This document shows positions 15,348 to 24,697 of a stretch of DNA of 48,822 nt, one piece after another; within the stretch, counting starts at the first letter, position 1; every line of letters starts with the position of its first letter. The DNA comes from Gammaproteobacteria bacterium. Its GTDB lineage: Bacteria; Pseudomonadota; Gammaproteobacteria; SZUA-229. The notes beneath the pieces were generated by a model, which worked only from the letters and a program-made list of their open reading frames with translations, made no database searches and was not told the origin of the DNA. The stretch lies in NCBI GenBank assembly GCA_015488885.1, contig WFMW01000003.1, positions 1-48,822 of the forward strand. Direction: 5' to 3'. The position numbers and the translations under genes are program-made.

Positions 15348-16196
15348 CTATTTTGACAGGCTTATCATGCCTTTTAGTGCCTGCTGGATGTCAGCCGGGT
15401 AGACCAGAGTTTTGGTATTATCGGATGTAGACAGCTGGTTAAGTGAGGCAATATATTTTTCACCCAGTAGATACATCACCGGTAGATCCTGTTCAATCGA
15501 GTCAGATACTTTCTGGATGGCAGTAGCTGAGGCTTCAGCCAGTAATACGGTTGCTTCGGCTTCTTTGCGTGAGGCTTCAAGGTTGCCTTCTGCCTTCAGA
15601 ATAACCGCCTGTTTCTGGCCTTCAGCTGTGGTAACTGCGGCACGTCGCTGGCGTTCGGCAGCGGCCTGTTCTTCCATGGCTGCCTGCATGGTTGGGGATG
15701 GATTGATATCCTGAATTTCAACCGTTTTTAATACCACGCCCCAGTCTGAAATATCATCCGAGATAGATTCTTTGAGTCTGGCTTTAATTATTTCGCGCGA
15801 TGCTAGCGCTTCATCAAGTGTCATCGCACCAATAATGGAGCGCAATGAGGTTTGTACCAGAGTTTGCAGGGCAAAGCTGTAATCTTCCACGCCATAAACA
15901 GCTTTTTGTGGATCGACAACATTAATGTAGGCGACAGCATTGGTTTCAATCACCGCGTTATCTTTGGTAATGACTTCCTGAGCAGGGATGTTTAAAACCA
16001 GATCCTTGGTTATTACTTTAAAAGCAATCGAATCAATGTAGGGGAGGATAATATTCAACCCGGGCTTGAGGGTTTTATGGTATTTGCCCAGTCGCTGGAC
16101 AACATATTTTTTGCCCTGTGGCACAATGCTTACCCCCATCGCCATGGTGACAAAAACCACGCCCAGCAACGCCAGGATAATATATAAAGTGTGCAT
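15348..16196 (-). CDS. qmcA: SPFH/Band 7 membrane protein (QmcA-like)
   Basis: This is a 282-residue stomatin/prohibitin-type protein. It has one N-terminal membrane segment (about residues 3-23), then a PHB/SPFH domain (VPQGKKYVVQRLGKYHKTLKPGLNIILPYID and later VETNAVAYINVVDPQKAVY). An Ala/Glu-rich coiled coil (about 170-235, MQAAMEEQAAAERQRRAAVTTA) and the tail PADIQQALKGM complete it. Family members form large rings in lipid domains and chaperone membrane proteases. It lies 9 bases downstream of nfeD, its usual partner, with AGGAGC before the ATG. The name qmcA is the closest match; paraslipin is the alternative. Confidence 0.88.
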   Translation of the reverse strand: MHTLYIILALLGVVFVTMAMGVSIVPQGKKYVVQRLGKYHKTLKPGLNIILPYIDSIAFKVITKDLVLNIPAQEVITKDNAVIETNAVAYINVVDPQKAVYGVEDYSFALQTLVQTSLRSIIGAMTLDEALASREIIKARLKESISDDISDWGVVLKTVEIQDINPSPTMQAAMEEQAAAERQRRAAVTTAEGQKQAVILKAEGNLEASRKEAEATVLLAEASATAIQKVSDSIEQDLPVMYLLGEKYIASLNQLSTSDNTKTLVYPADIQQALKGMISLSK

Positions 16197-16205
16197 GATT
16201 AGCTC

Positions 16206-16667
16206 CTAAAGTTTATGTACGAGTAATTTATTGCCGAGTATTTCAGTAATTTTAACGCGATCACCGGGAATGACTTTATCATGGCAGATCATTGACCATT
16301 GCTCATTACCGAGAACCGGAACCGGGAACTTGATTTGTCCACTGTTAGCACCGGCATCGTAAAAAACCACCATTGCCTGCTGGCCTATTAAGCTTTCCAG
16401 TGCCATGCCGGCGTGGCTGCGTGTTCTAATGGCGGGGGAAATATATTTAAACCAGAGGAACAGGCAGATAATAGAAAGTAGCATCCATAAAATTAGCTGT
16501 TCATTAAAACTGATCGGGGTTAATGCCAGTGTCAGACCAACAATAATAGCACTAACACCTATCCACAGCAGGATGAAACTGGGTATAAACATTTCTGCTG
16601 CAGCAAGCAACAGGCCGGTTACAATCCAGTGCCAGTATTCAATATGCAAATTTAACCATTCAATCAT
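16206..16667 (-). CDS. NfeD-family membrane protein
   Basis: This 153-residue protein is of the short NfeD type (YbbK-like): about three membrane helices between residues 12 and 77 (WHWIVTGLLLAAAEMFIP, then SAIIVGLTLALTP, then LILWMLLSIICLFLWF), and a C-terminal OB-fold domain (GQQAMVVFYDAGANSGQIKFPV, then GDRVKITEILGNKLLVHKL). NfeD proteins pair with SPFH proteins, as here. The start region is odd: a 20-bp tandem copy puts a second ATGATTGA upstream (see the leader at 16664-16687). AAAGG 8 bases before the ATG at 16667 is the likely ribosome-binding sequence. Confidence 0.85.
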   Translation of the reverse strand: MIEWLNLHIEYWHWIVTGLLLAAAEMFIPSFILLWIGVSAIIVGLTLALTPISFNEQLILWMLLSIICLFLWFKYISPAIRTRSHAGMALESLIGQQAMVVFYDAGANSGQIKFPVPVLGNEQWSMICHDKVIPGDRVKITEILGNKLLVHKL

Positions 16668-16725
16668 AAATTTAACCTTTCAATCATAATGGGTGGCTCC
16701 TTTCTTAATGGGTGGCCCCTTCGTT
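16649..16725. repeat. Two adjoining tandem duplications (20-bp and 19-bp) at the nfeD start
   Basis: A 20-bp unit spans 16649-16668 and is repeated at 16669-16688 with one mismatch. It includes the nfeD start codon region. A 19-bp unit (AATGGGTGGCTCCTTTCTT, 16688-16706) is repeated at 16707-16725 with three mismatches and carries the reverse-strand AAGGAG motif. Both pairs lie head to tail. Confidence 0.9.
16664..16687 (-). CDS. Possible 7-codon leader peptide before nfeD
   Basis: The upstream copy of the duplicated start gives ATG at 16687 and reads MIERLNL, stopping at a TGA that overlaps the nfeD ATG (ATGA). It has the better ribosome-binding site, AGGAG 9 bases upstream. If translated it would couple to nfeD. 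It is too short to call from coding statistics. Confidence 0.4.
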   Translation of the reverse strand: MIERLNL

Positions 16726-16971
16726 ATTCGGGCTGGAGTTTATCATGCATGGTAATGATTCAGCGAGTAGCCAAAATTAAATGAGATCTGTTCCTGGGTA
16801 GATGCACGGTTTGGGGTGAATAGCGATTAAACTTAAAGTAAATTATTAGCTTAAATAATCAAGTTAATGATTTATCGGGTATATCTAAAAGTGCTTTCTC
16901 AGGTATTTTAAAATTGCTGGCTAAGTTACTGTCTGAGTTACCATTCTTAACATTTTTATGGGTAAAAACAC

Positions 16972-17045
16972 TTGACATAACAGGGGTAGAATACCTATAG
17001 TGTGGTTATGTGGGGGAAAGTGGTAGAAAGTGGGTTTTCCTGGGT
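16972..17045 (+). promoter_or_regulatory. dcw promoter and four-box MraZ operator
   Basis: TTGACA at 16972-16977 and TATAGT at 16996-17001 (18-base spacer) form a good sigma-70 promoter. Downstream lie TGGGG (17011), TGGTA (17021), TGGGT (17031) and TGGGT (17041), each starting exactly 10 bases after the last. MraZ is known to bind TGGGN repeats with 5-base spacers upstream of its own gene and repress the dcw operon, so this is a strong operator call. From 16726 to 16970 I see nothing else. Confidence 0.85.
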
Positions 17046-17072
17046 TTTCAGTATAGGCAATAATAATAAAAA

Positions 17073-17531
17073 ATGAATTTTCGTGGTATCAATAATGTTG
17101 CGCTAGATGCAAAAGGCAGAATGGCTATGCCAGCGCGTTATCGTGAGCGCCTGCTTGAAAGTTGCGGTGGTCGCCTGATTGTTACCGTCGATCGTGATCA
17201 TTGTTTGCTGGTTTATCCCCTCCCTGAATGGGAAATTATTGAAGCTAAATTAATTAAGTTGCCTGCATTGAACAAGCAGGCGCGCCTATTGCAACGTCTG
17301 TATATTGGCCATGCCACCGAGCTGGAAATGGATGCACAGGGCAGAATCCTGTTACCAGCTATGTTACGTGATTATGCCAGTTTAACAAAGAAAACAGTAT
17401 TAATCGGTCAGGGCAGAAAGTTTGAAATATGGGATGAGTCGGTCTGGAATGAAAGTCAGGAGATGTGGGTGGAGGCGGTTCAGGCCGATGGTGGTGAACT
17501 GCCATCGGCACTTGAAGATCTGTCTTTATAG
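17073..17531 (+). CDS. mraZ: Transcriptional regulator MraZ
   Basis: This 152-residue DNA-binding protein with two SpoVT-AbrB domains is the first gene of the dcw cluster. The paired DxKGR-type signatures are DAKGRMAMPARYR near residues 12-24 and DAQGRILLPAMLR near 86-98. It forms a ring-shaped oligomer that binds the TGGGN boxes upstream (17011-17045) and controls the division genes, with RsmH acting against it in E. coli. Its ribosome-binding site is weak (AT-rich, no clear GGAG), which may keep its level low. It precedes rsmH by two bases. Confidence 0.97.
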   Translation: MNFRGINNVALDAKGRMAMPARYRERLLESCGGRLIVTVDRDHCLLVYPLPEWEIIEAKLIKLPALNKQARLLQRLYIGHATELEMDAQGRILLPAMLRDYASLTKKTVLIGQGRKFEIWDESVWNESQEMWVEAVQADGGELPSALEDLSL

Positions 17532-17533
17532 CC

Positions 17534-18463
17534 ATGGTTGAGTTTGCGCATCAGCCGGTTTTATTAAATGAATCGCTGACAGCATTAAACATTCATGCTG
17601 ATGGCATTTATATTGATGCAACTTTCGGGCGTGGCGGACACAGCAGGGCTATCCTGAAACAGCTGAGTCAACAGGGTCGTTTATTTGGTTTTGATCAGGA
17701 TTTACAGGCAATAGCCTATGGTAAACAGCATTTTGCCGGGGAACCACGGCTGATTCTTGAGCACGGTAACTTCAGTCAGGTAAATCGCGTGATTGATAAA
17801 TATAAGCTGGTGGGAAAAATTAACGGTGTTTTGATGGACCTCGGGGTGTCATCGCCACAACTGGATGATGCCAGCCGAGGTTTCAGTTTTGCGCGTTCTG
17901 GCCCACTGGATATGCGCATGGATACCAGTCATGGCGAATCAGTCGCACAGTGGCTGGTGCATGTCGAATTCAATGAGCTTAGAAATGTACTTAAATGGTA
18001 TGGCGAAGAACGTTTCGCAAAACGTATTGCAACGGCCATTATTACTGAACGTGACAGGCAGACTATTGCGACCACCGATCAACTGGCGGCGATTATAAGC
18101 GATGCTATTCCGGTAAAAGAAAAACATAAACATCCGGCAACCCGTAGTTTTCAGGCTATGCGGATTTTTATTAATCAGGAATTAAAAGCCCTGGAAGAAG
18201 GGCTTGAAGCAGCTGTATCCGTACTGGCGACAGGTGGACGGCTGGCAGTGATTAGTTTCCATTCACTGGAAGATCGGATGGTAAAACGGTTTATGCGTAA
18301 CCACGTGAGTCGGCCACCTTTGCCGGTAGGATTGCCAGTAATGGAAGCGGATATCGAGGTGCCATATCGGTTGATTGGTAAACCGGTGGTCGCGGGTACA
18401 GAAGAACTGCAAAACAATATCAGAGCCAGAAGCGCACGTTTACGTGTACTGGAGAAAAAATAA
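17534..18463 (+). CDS. rsmH: 16S rRNA (cytosine-1402 N4) methyltransferase RsmH
   Basis: This 309-residue SAM-dependent enzyme adds the N4 methyl group to C1402 of 16S rRNA in the decoding centre. It has the family start HQPVLLNESLTAL, the SAM site YIDATFGRGGHSRAIL (about 27-42), FDQDLQAI, and the signature LMDLGVSSPQLDDASRGFSF. The late part has GGRLAVISFHSLEDRMVKRF and the RARSARLRVLEK tail. Length is normal. It ends in a one-base overlap with ftsL (TAATG). Confidence 0.97.
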   Translation: MVEFAHQPVLLNESLTALNIHADGIYIDATFGRGGHSRAILKQLSQQGRLFGFDQDLQAIAYGKQHFAGEPRLILEHGNFSQVNRVIDKYKLVGKINGVLMDLGVSSPQLDDASRGFSFARSGPLDMRMDTSHGESVAQWLVHVEFNELRNVLKWYGEERFAKRIATAIITERDRQTIATTDQLAAIISDAIPVKEKHKHPATRSFQAMRIFINQELKALEEGLEAAVSVLATGGRLAVISFHSLEDRMVKRFMRNHVSRPPLPVGLPVMEADIEVPYRLIGKPVVAGTEELQNNIRARSARLRVLEKK

Positions 18464-18744
18464 TGTCTACGCGACAAAGGTGGTTATTGTTACTGACTGT
18501 ATTGTATGTGCTGATGATGTCATCGGCTTTACTGCTGATTTACAGCAAGCATCAATCTCGCAGGCTGTTTGTTGATTTGCAGCAGTTAAAACAGCAGGTG
18601 GATGCGTTGAATACAGAATGGAGCCAGCTACAGCTGGAGCAGGGCACCTGGTCGGGGCATGCGAGGATTGAAAGTAAAGCACGAAAAGAACTGTCGATGA
18701 TCGTACCGCGTGATGATGATATTGTTTATATGAGGCTGCAATAG
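18463..18744 (+). CDS. ftsL: Cell division protein FtsL
   Basis: This is a 93-residue bitopic membrane protein. A short cytoplasmic start is followed by one membrane segment (about residues 8-27, LLLLTVLYVLMMSSALLLIY), then a periplasmic coiled coil (SRRLFVDLQQLKQQVDALNTEW). FtsL forms the FtsQLB complex, which activates FtsWI at the septum. The sequence is weakly conserved in this family, so the call rests on size, topology and position between rsmH and ftsI. Confidence 0.9.
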   Translation: MSTRQRWLLLLTVLYVLMMSSALLLIYSKHQSRRLFVDLQQLKQQVDALNTEWSQLQLEQGTWSGHARIESKARKELSMIVPRDDDIVYMRLQ

Positions 18745-18752
18745 GTGGAATA

Positions 18753-20591
18753 ATGAAGCCGCTTGGAAAAGCACAGAAACTGGGGCGTAAAGTTGCTGTG
18801 CATAAAAAATACACTGACCGTGCCGACAAAAAACCGCTAATGCCATGGCGTTGTCTGTCGGTATTTGTGGTGTTTGTGGCATTAATTCTGGTGCTGATTG
18901 GTCGGGCGCTGGATATGCAGGTATTGGATAGCGGTTTTTATCAACGACAGGGTGAAGCGCGGCAATTACGTACGGTTGCCATTGCGGCACACCGGGGTGA
19001 TATTGTTGATCGAAATGGTGAAGCGCTGGCAATAAGTGTGCCGGTTAAAAGTATCTGGATTAATCCAGGCGAGATGCAGGCTGATCTTGATAGATTGACA
19101 CCACTGGCAAAATTACTGTCATTGAATCCTAACCGGTTGCGCGCCAGGGTCAAACGTAATGCCAAACGTGAATTTATGTATATCAAGCGGCAGGTATCTC
19201 CAGAGCTGGCGGAGCGGGTAAAAGCCCTGAATATCCCCGGCGTGGCGATGCAGAATGAATACCATCGTTATTATCCGGGTGGTGAAGTCACTGCACACGT
19301 TCTGGGTTTTGTTAATATTGATGATAAAGGTCAGGAAGGTATTGAGCGAGCTTATGATAAAACATTAAAGGGTATCGCAGGTAAAAAAAAGGTATTGCGT
19401 GATCGATTTGGTCAGGCGTTTGAAGATGTAGAAAGGATTAGTCCGGTACAGCCGGGTCAGTCAATAATGCTTAGTATCGATAAGCGTCTGCAATATCTTA
19501 CTTATCGAACCTTGAAAGCAGCCGTGATTAAGCATAATGCAATCGCAGGTTCTGCTGTTGTACTGGATGTGAAAACAGGTGAAATACTGGCCATGGCCAA
19601 CCAGCCTTCATTTAATGTAAATGATAGAAAACAGATAACCCCTCAGGCAACGCGTAATCGTGCGGTGACGGATGTGTTTGAGCCTGGCTCTACCATGAAG
19701 CCAATCAGTATGGCTGCTGCGCTTGAAAGTGGCCGTTGGAAGCCGTTCTATAAAGTTAATACCTCACCGGGATATATGAAGGTGAACGGTAACCTTATTC
19801 GTGATGAAAGAAATTACGGCATCCTTGATCTTGGGGGCGTGATAGAAAAATCCAGTAATGTGGGAATCAGTAAAATTGTGTTATCTCTGGATGCTGAAAC
19901 ACAATGGAGTATGTATGAAAAAGTAGGGTTTGGTGTGTCAACGGCGAGTGGTTTTCCTGGTGAAGCTAATGGCAGACTTTCGTTTGCGGCGATGAATAAT
20001 GATTTTACCCGTGCCACCATGGCCTACGGTTATGGTTTGTCTGTTACCCCGTTACAACTGGCGCATGCTTATAATGTTATTGCCAGTGACGGGATAATGC
20101 GGCCAGTGAGTTTTTTACATAATCCTGATGCACAAAGCCAGGCGGGGCATAGAGTTATGTCGGTAAAAACGGCGCGTGAAATTCGTAAAATGATGCAGCG
20201 TGTACTGAGTGATAAAGGTACGGGTAAACGAGCCAGAGTCGCCAATTATTCGGTTGCAGGTAAAACCGGTACGGTACATAAATATATTACCGGCGGTTAT
20301 GCTAAAGACCGTTATATATCTATCTTTGCGGGTATGATTCCTGCGGATAAACCACAGCTGGTTATGGTGGTGGAAATTGATGAACCCAGAAAAGGTGAGT
20401 ATTTTGGTGGACTGGTTGCTGCACCTGTTTTCAGTAAGGTAATGGCTGGCGCTGTAAGGTTACTGGATATCGCACCAGATAAAGTAAACAAGCAGCAACT
20501 GATTTCGGCGAAAAAGCGCAAGCCAGATATCCATATCAAGCAGTTTATGCATGCTAAACAAGCTTCAGCCATTGCAGTAGGTCAGGTGTAA
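18753..20591 (+). CDS. ftsI: Septal transpeptidase FtsI (PBP3)
   Basis: This is a 612-residue class B penicillin-binding protein. A basic cytoplasmic tail, one membrane segment (about 33-55) and a periplasmic PBP-dimer domain (with RGDIVDRNGEALAIS) lead to the transpeptidase domain. Catalytic motifs are S313-TMK, S367-SN and K504-TGT. It cross-links new peptidoglycan at the division site together with FtsW. The C-terminal tail after the domain (about 35 residues, basic) is somewhat longer than in E. coli. ftsL ends 8 bases upstream; murE follows after 4 bases. Confidence 0.97.
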   Translation: MKPLGKAQKLGRKVAVHKKYTDRADKKPLMPWRCLSVFVVFVALILVLIGRALDMQVLDSGFYQRQGEARQLRTVAIAAHRGDIVDRNGEALAISVPVKSIWINPGEMQADLDRLTPLAKLLSLNPNRLRARVKRNAKREFMYIKRQVSPELAERVKALNIPGVAMQNEYHRYYPGGEVTAHVLGFVNIDDKGQEGIERAYDKTLKGIAGKKKVLRDRFGQAFEDVERISPVQPGQSIMLSIDKRLQYLTYRTLKAAVIKHNAIAGSAVVLDVKTGEILAMANQPSFNVNDRKQITPQATRNRAVTDVFEPGSTMKPISMAAALESGRWKPFYKVNTSPGYMKVNGNLIRDERNYGILDLGGVIEKSSNVGISKIVLSLDAETQWSMYEKVGFGVSTASGFPGEANGRLSFAAMNNDFTRATMAYGYGLSVTPLQLAHAYNVIASDGIMRPVSFLHNPDAQSQAGHRVMSVKTAREIRKMMQRVLSDKGTGKRARVANYSVAGKTGTVHKYITGGYAKDRYISIFAGMIPADKPQLVMVVEIDEPRKGEYFGGLVAAPVFSKVMAGAVRLLDIAPDKVNKQQLISAKKRKPDIHIKQFMHAKQASAIAVGQV

Positions 20592-20595
20592 TATC

Positions 20596-22149
20596 ATGCA
20601 AAAATCAATGCCACTGGATTTCCTGCTCGAAGGATTTATTAATGATGAACTGATTGATAAATGTAAAAATATCAAAATAAATGGCCTGGTGAGGGATAAC
20701 CGGAAAGTAAGAAAAGGCAATCTGTTTATTGCTCATCAGGGATTTAACACACATGGCCTGTTATATGCAGAAGATGCAGTAGCCAAAGGTGCTGCTGTGG
20801 TGTTATGGGATGGCGGGATAGATGAAGGTGATGAAACTCGACGTGATCAGATTCTGGCAAATATTTCAAAGCAGGTTTTATGCCTTCATTGTGACGGACT
20901 GAAACAGAAAGTGGGGCAGATTGCTTCACGTTTTTATGAGCAGCCTTCTTTATCACTGGATATGATCGGCGTTACCGGTACCGATGGTAAAACCAGTATT
21001 GCACATTTCCTGGCGCAATGTCTGGATGCCTATGATGTTCATTGTGGTGTGCTTGGCACGCTGGGAAACGGCTTTATCAATGATTTGCATCCAACCGGAT
21101 TAACCACTGTTGATGCCATTCAGATACAGAAAACACTGGCTGAGATTCATCAGGCTGGCGCTCGTCATGCGGTGATGGAAGTGTCCTCGCACGGACTCGA
21201 TCAGGGGCGGGTGAGTGGTGTTGCATTTACCACCGCAATATTCAGTAATCTGGCTTCTGATCATATGGATTATCATAAAACAATAGATAATTATGTGCAG
21301 GCAAAACGTAAACTGTTTTATACACCGGGATTGAAAGCGGCAGTCATTAATCTGGATGATGCTTTTGGCAGAGAGCTGGCAAAAGAATGTCGGCAGCATG
21401 TTTGTGTATGGGGTTACAGTATGCAGAAAGATGCAAAATCACTTGCCCCGTTTGCTGATTATCTAGTGCATACCACCCGGATAGAAGCCTATGAAACCGG
21501 ATTTAAGCTTGGTGTGCAGACACCAAAAGGTGCGGGTAATTTTGAAATACCGGTGCTTGGCAGATTTAATGTGTCGAATGTGCTGGCGGTACTGGCAACC
21601 CTTCTGGTTACACAGTCAAATTTTGATGATGCGGTAAAAAGTCTGCGTAATATTCATCCCGTTGATGGCAGGGTAGAGTTGATTGCAGCGGAAAACAAAC
21701 CTGTTGTCGTCGTGGATTATGCACACACAGAACAGGGTCTGGCAGCAGTATGCAGCTCTGTTCGAGAACATTTTAGCGGGCAGATGTGGTGCCTGTTTGG
21801 TTGTGGTGGTAACCGTGATCGCAGTAAACGCCCGCTAATGGCCAAAGTGGCTGAAAAATATGCAGATAAAATTATTGTGACCACAGATAACCCGCGCCAC
21901 GAAGATCCGCAAAAGATTATTGATGAAATTATGGCAGGGTTTGTTAACACTGAAAATGTCGAGCCGGTTATCAGTCGTCGCGAAGCCATAGAGATTGCAA
22001 TCCATAATGCACAGCCTGGTGATGTAGTATTAATTGCTGGTAAAGGCCATGAAACCAGTCAGATAGTCGGTGATGTGCAAATCGCGTTTGATGATCGCCG
22101 TGTTGCAGGTGAAGTACTGGCTGCCAGAGACAGCGGAGTTATCGCATGA
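20596..22149 (+). CDS. murE: UDP-MurNAc-L-Ala-D-Glu:meso-DAP ligase MurE
   Basis: This 517-residue ATP-dependent ligase adds the third residue of the stem peptide. The P-loop is TGTDGKT (127-133). The motif DNPR at 431-434 is the signature for choosing meso-diaminopimelate over lysine, so the wall is DAP-type. The EVSSHG and SDHMDYH segments are also in place. Start ATG at 20596 gives a slightly longer N-terminus than in E. coli. It overlaps murF by four bases (ATGA). Confidence 0.96.
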   Translation: MQKSMPLDFLLEGFINDELIDKCKNIKINGLVRDNRKVRKGNLFIAHQGFNTHGLLYAEDAVAKGAAVVLWDGGIDEGDETRRDQILANISKQVLCLHCDGLKQKVGQIASRFYEQPSLSLDMIGVTGTDGKTSIAHFLAQCLDAYDVHCGVLGTLGNGFINDLHPTGLTTVDAIQIQKTLAEIHQAGARHAVMEVSSHGLDQGRVSGVAFTTAIFSNLASDHMDYHKTIDNYVQAKRKLFYTPGLKAAVINLDDAFGRELAKECRQHVCVWGYSMQKDAKSLAPFADYLVHTTRIEAYETGFKLGVQTPKGAGNFEIPVLGRFNVSNVLAVLATLLVTQSNFDDAVKSLRNIHPVDGRVELIAAENKPVVVVDYAHTEQGLAAVCSSVREHFSGQMWCLFGCGGNRDRSKRPLMAKVAEKYADKIIVTTDNPRHEDPQKIIDEIMAGFVNTENVEPVISRREAIEIAIHNAQPGDVVLIAGKGHETSQIVGDVQIAFDDRRVAGEVLAARDSGVIA

Positions 22150-23612
22150 TGATGTTATCGCAGGCGGCTAAAGCCCTGAATACAGAAATTTGTGGGACAG
22201 ATGTCGGCTTCAGCGCGGTATCAAAAGATACTCGTCATTGTCATCCCGGTGATCTGTATATTGCGCTTAAAGGTGAGCATTTTGATGGCCATGATTTTAT
22301 TTCCCAGGCAGAACAGGCTGGCGCAGTGGCAGCACTGGTCAGCAAACAACAACGCGGTAAACTACCGCAGTTATGTGTTACGGACACACGTTATGCCCTG
22401 GGGAAGCTCGCTGCTTACTGGTTACAGCAATGGCGCCAGCCATTAACCGGGCAACCACCCGGGGCGTCAAATAACCCAGGTTTATCAAACCGCCCAGGTT
22501 TATTAACCCACAAACTTATTGCCATTACCGGAAGTAACGGGAAAACCACAGTCAAGGAAATGTGCCGGCATATTTTAACGCAGTATGCCGGTAGTGAAAA
22601 AGTTTTAGCGACACAGGGTAATTTAAATAATGATATAGGTATGCCGCTGACCGTGTTGGGTTTACGTGCATCACATCAATACGCTGTCATTGAAATGGGT
22701 GCCAGCCATATGGGTGAAATAAAAACGCTGTCTGCTATTGGTAAACCCGATATCGCCCTGATTACCAATGCGGCGGCAGCGCATCTTGAAGGCTTTGGCT
22801 CCATTGAAAATGTTGCCACTGCCAAAGCAGAAGTATTCAGTGGTTTGTCTGATGCTGGCGTGGCAGTCATCAATGCTGATGACCCGTATGCCGGTATGTG
22901 GCTTGAACAGACGGCCAGGAACAGACGGTTATTATTTTCAATAAAAAACAAACATGCTGATGTGTTTGCGGAAAAAATAACAGCAGATAGTTATCGCATT
23001 ATTACCACACAGGGTAATTTTGAAATGCAGTTGCTGGTACCGGGAAAACATAATGTCATGAACGCACTAGCGGCAACGGCAATCTGTTGCGCTATCGGTA
23101 TCGATTTAATAAACATTCGTCATGGTCTAAACAGCTTTGAAAATATAGCCGGTCGCCTGAAGATGAAAGTGACCACCAACGGTAGCCGCATTATTGATGA
23201 TAGTTACAATGCAAACCCGTTGTCAGTACAGGCAGCGATTGACGTACTGGTAGCGCAAACGGGGGAAAAAATTCTGGTGTTGGGCGATATGGCTGAACTG
23301 GGTAAAGCAGCCGCAAAATTACATACCCAAATTGGCGTTTATGCCCGTCAGGCCGGGATTGAAATTTTGTATGCGACAGGTAACAACAGTAAATATACTG
23401 TCGAAGCATTTGGTCAGGGTGCAAAATATTTTTCTACCCGCACTGCGTTGATACAATCCCTGCTTGCTGGTTTAACGGGTGATGAAATTATTCTGGTAAA
23501 AGGATCACGCAGTGCAGCAATGGATAAAGTGGTAACGGCGCTTTTAAGCGGTAATCACAACGATAACGGCAACAATAATACAGAAAAAGGTGATACGTGT
23601 TACTCACATTAG
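22146..23612 (+). CDS. murF: UDP-MurNAc-tripeptide:D-Ala-D-Ala ligase MurF
   Basis: This 488-residue enzyme adds D-Ala-D-Ala to the UDP-MurNAc tripeptide. The P-loop is GSNGKTT (129-135), and the conserved [10 protein letters not shown] and DDSYNANP follow. Residues 105-122, between the N-terminal substrate domain and the ATPase domain, hold a tandem repeat of PGxSNx-like units ([18 protein letters not shown]) coded by an 18-bp triplication at 22458-22511. It makes the linker about 20 residues longer than usual. ATGs lie at 22146, 22149 and 22152. It overlaps mraY by 16 bases. Confidence 0.95.
   Translation: MMMLSQAAKALNTEICGTDVGFSAVSKDTRHCHPGDLYIALKGEHFDGHDFISQAEQAGAVAALVSKQQRGKLPQLCVTDTRYALGKLAAYWLQQWRQPLTGQPPGASNNPGLSNRPGLLTHKLIAITGSNGKTTVKEMCRHILTQYAGSEKVLATQGNLNNDIGMPLTVLGLRASHQYAVIEMGASHMGEIKTLSAIGKPDIALITNAAAAHLEGFGSIENVATAKAEVFSGLSDAGVAVINADDPYAGMWLEQTARNRRLLFSIKNKHADVFAEKITADSYRIITTQGNFEMQLLVPGKHNVMNALAATAICCAIGIDLINIRHGLNSFENIAGRLKMKVTTNGSRIIDDSYNANPLSVQAAIDVLVAQTGEKILVLGDMAELGKAAAKLHTQIGVYARQAGIEILYATGNNSKYTVEAFGQGAKYFSTRTALIQSLLAGLTGDEIILVKGSRSAAMDKVVTALLSGNHNDNGNNNTEKGDTCYSH
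22458..22511 (+). repeat. 18-bp coding tandem repeat, three copies, within murF
   Basis: Units begin at 22458, 22476 and 22494, each starting CC(A/C)GG. The second and third agree most closely, sharing CCAGGTTTAT. All keep the reading frame and code for [12 protein letters not shown] and PGLLTH just before the P-loop domain of MurF. Confidence 0.85.
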
Positions 23613-24679
23613 CTCACTATCTGCAGCATTATGAAAGCGGGTTTGCCGTTTTTCAATACATCACCCTGCGTGCCATTCTGGGGGCGATTACGGCACTGGT
23701 TTTATCATTAATGGTCGGGCCGCTGGTGATACGCAAATTATCCAGTTATAAAATTGGTCAGCAGGTAAGAGACGACGGCCCTCAGTCGCATCTGTCCAAA
23801 GCCGGTACGCCGACCATGGGTGGAGCCTTGATTCTGGTGTCGATTACTATCAGCACCTTATTGTGGAGTGACTTAAGCAACCTTAAAGTCTGGGTGGTGA
23901 TGGGGGTGACCCTGTCATTTGGTTTAATTGGCGGTATTGATGATTATAAAAAACTGGTTTATGGCAATTCCCGCGGCCTGTCTGCACGGGCAAAATATTT
24001 CTGGCAAACCGTGTTTGGTCTGCTGGCGGCCATCATTATTTTTATGCATGCAAAAACCCCGATAGAAACCACGCTTATTTTCCCCTTTCTGAAAAATGTA
24101 TATTTACCGATGGGGTTATTTTTTATTGTCTTTGCCTATCTGGTTATTGTTGGCGCAAGTAATGCCGTTAATCTCACTGATGGGCTGGATGGGCTGGCTA
24201 TTATGCCAACGGTGATGGTAGCGGCAGCGCTGGGTATTTTTGCCTATGTCACTGGCCATACCACTTTTTCAGCTTATCTTGGCATCCCTTATGTGGCAGG
24301 TGTGGGCGAACTGACTATATTCTGTGGTTCTATGGTGGGGGCAGGCCTGGGGTTTCTCTGGTTTAACACTTATCCCGCACAGGTATTTATGGGTGATGTG
24401 GGTGCGCTGGCATTAGGTGCTGCACTGGGTGTGGTGGCGGTGTATGTTCGTCAGGAGCTGGTACTGGTCATCATGGGCGGTGTGTTTGTGATGGAAACTG
24501 TTTCGGTCATTATGCAGGTGGCATCGTTTAAATTAACCGGCAGGCGTATTTTTAAAATGGCACCCATTCATCACCATTTTGAATTAAAGGGCTGGCCGGA
24601 ACCCAGAGTGATTGTTCGCTTCTGGATTATTACCGTGGTACTGGTGCTGATTGGACTGGCATCGCTAAAGATTCGTTAA
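23597..24679 (+). CDS. mraY: Phospho-MurNAc-pentapeptide transferase MraY
   Basis: This 360-residue enzyme has ten membrane helices and moves phospho-MurNAc-pentapeptide to undecaprenyl phosphate to make lipid I. Catalytic Asp residues lie in GGIDDYKKL and in [13 protein letters not shown], and the cytoplasmic loop carries [13 protein letters not shown]. The start is a GTG at 23597 with AAAAAGG upstream; it is chosen because [21 protein letters not shown] aligns with the family start. The start lies 16 bases inside murF. Confidence 0.97.
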   Translation: MLLTLAHYLQHYESGFAVFQYITLRAILGAITALVLSLMVGPLVIRKLSSYKIGQQVRDDGPQSHLSKAGTPTMGGALILVSITISTLLWSDLSNLKVWVVMGVTLSFGLIGGIDDYKKLVYGNSRGLSARAKYFWQTVFGLLAAIIIFMHAKTPIETTLIFPFLKNVYLPMGLFFIVFAYLVIVGASNAVNLTDGLDGLAIMPTVMVAAALGIFAYVTGHTTFSAYLGIPYVAGVGELTIFCGSMVGAGLGFLWFNTYPAQVFMGDVGALALGAALGVVAVYVRQELVLVIMGGVFVMETVSVIMQVASFKLTGRRIFKMAPIHHHFELKGWPEPRVIVRFWIITVVLVLIGLASLKIR

Positions 24680-24697
24680 CAGGTTTCGCTGAAAATA

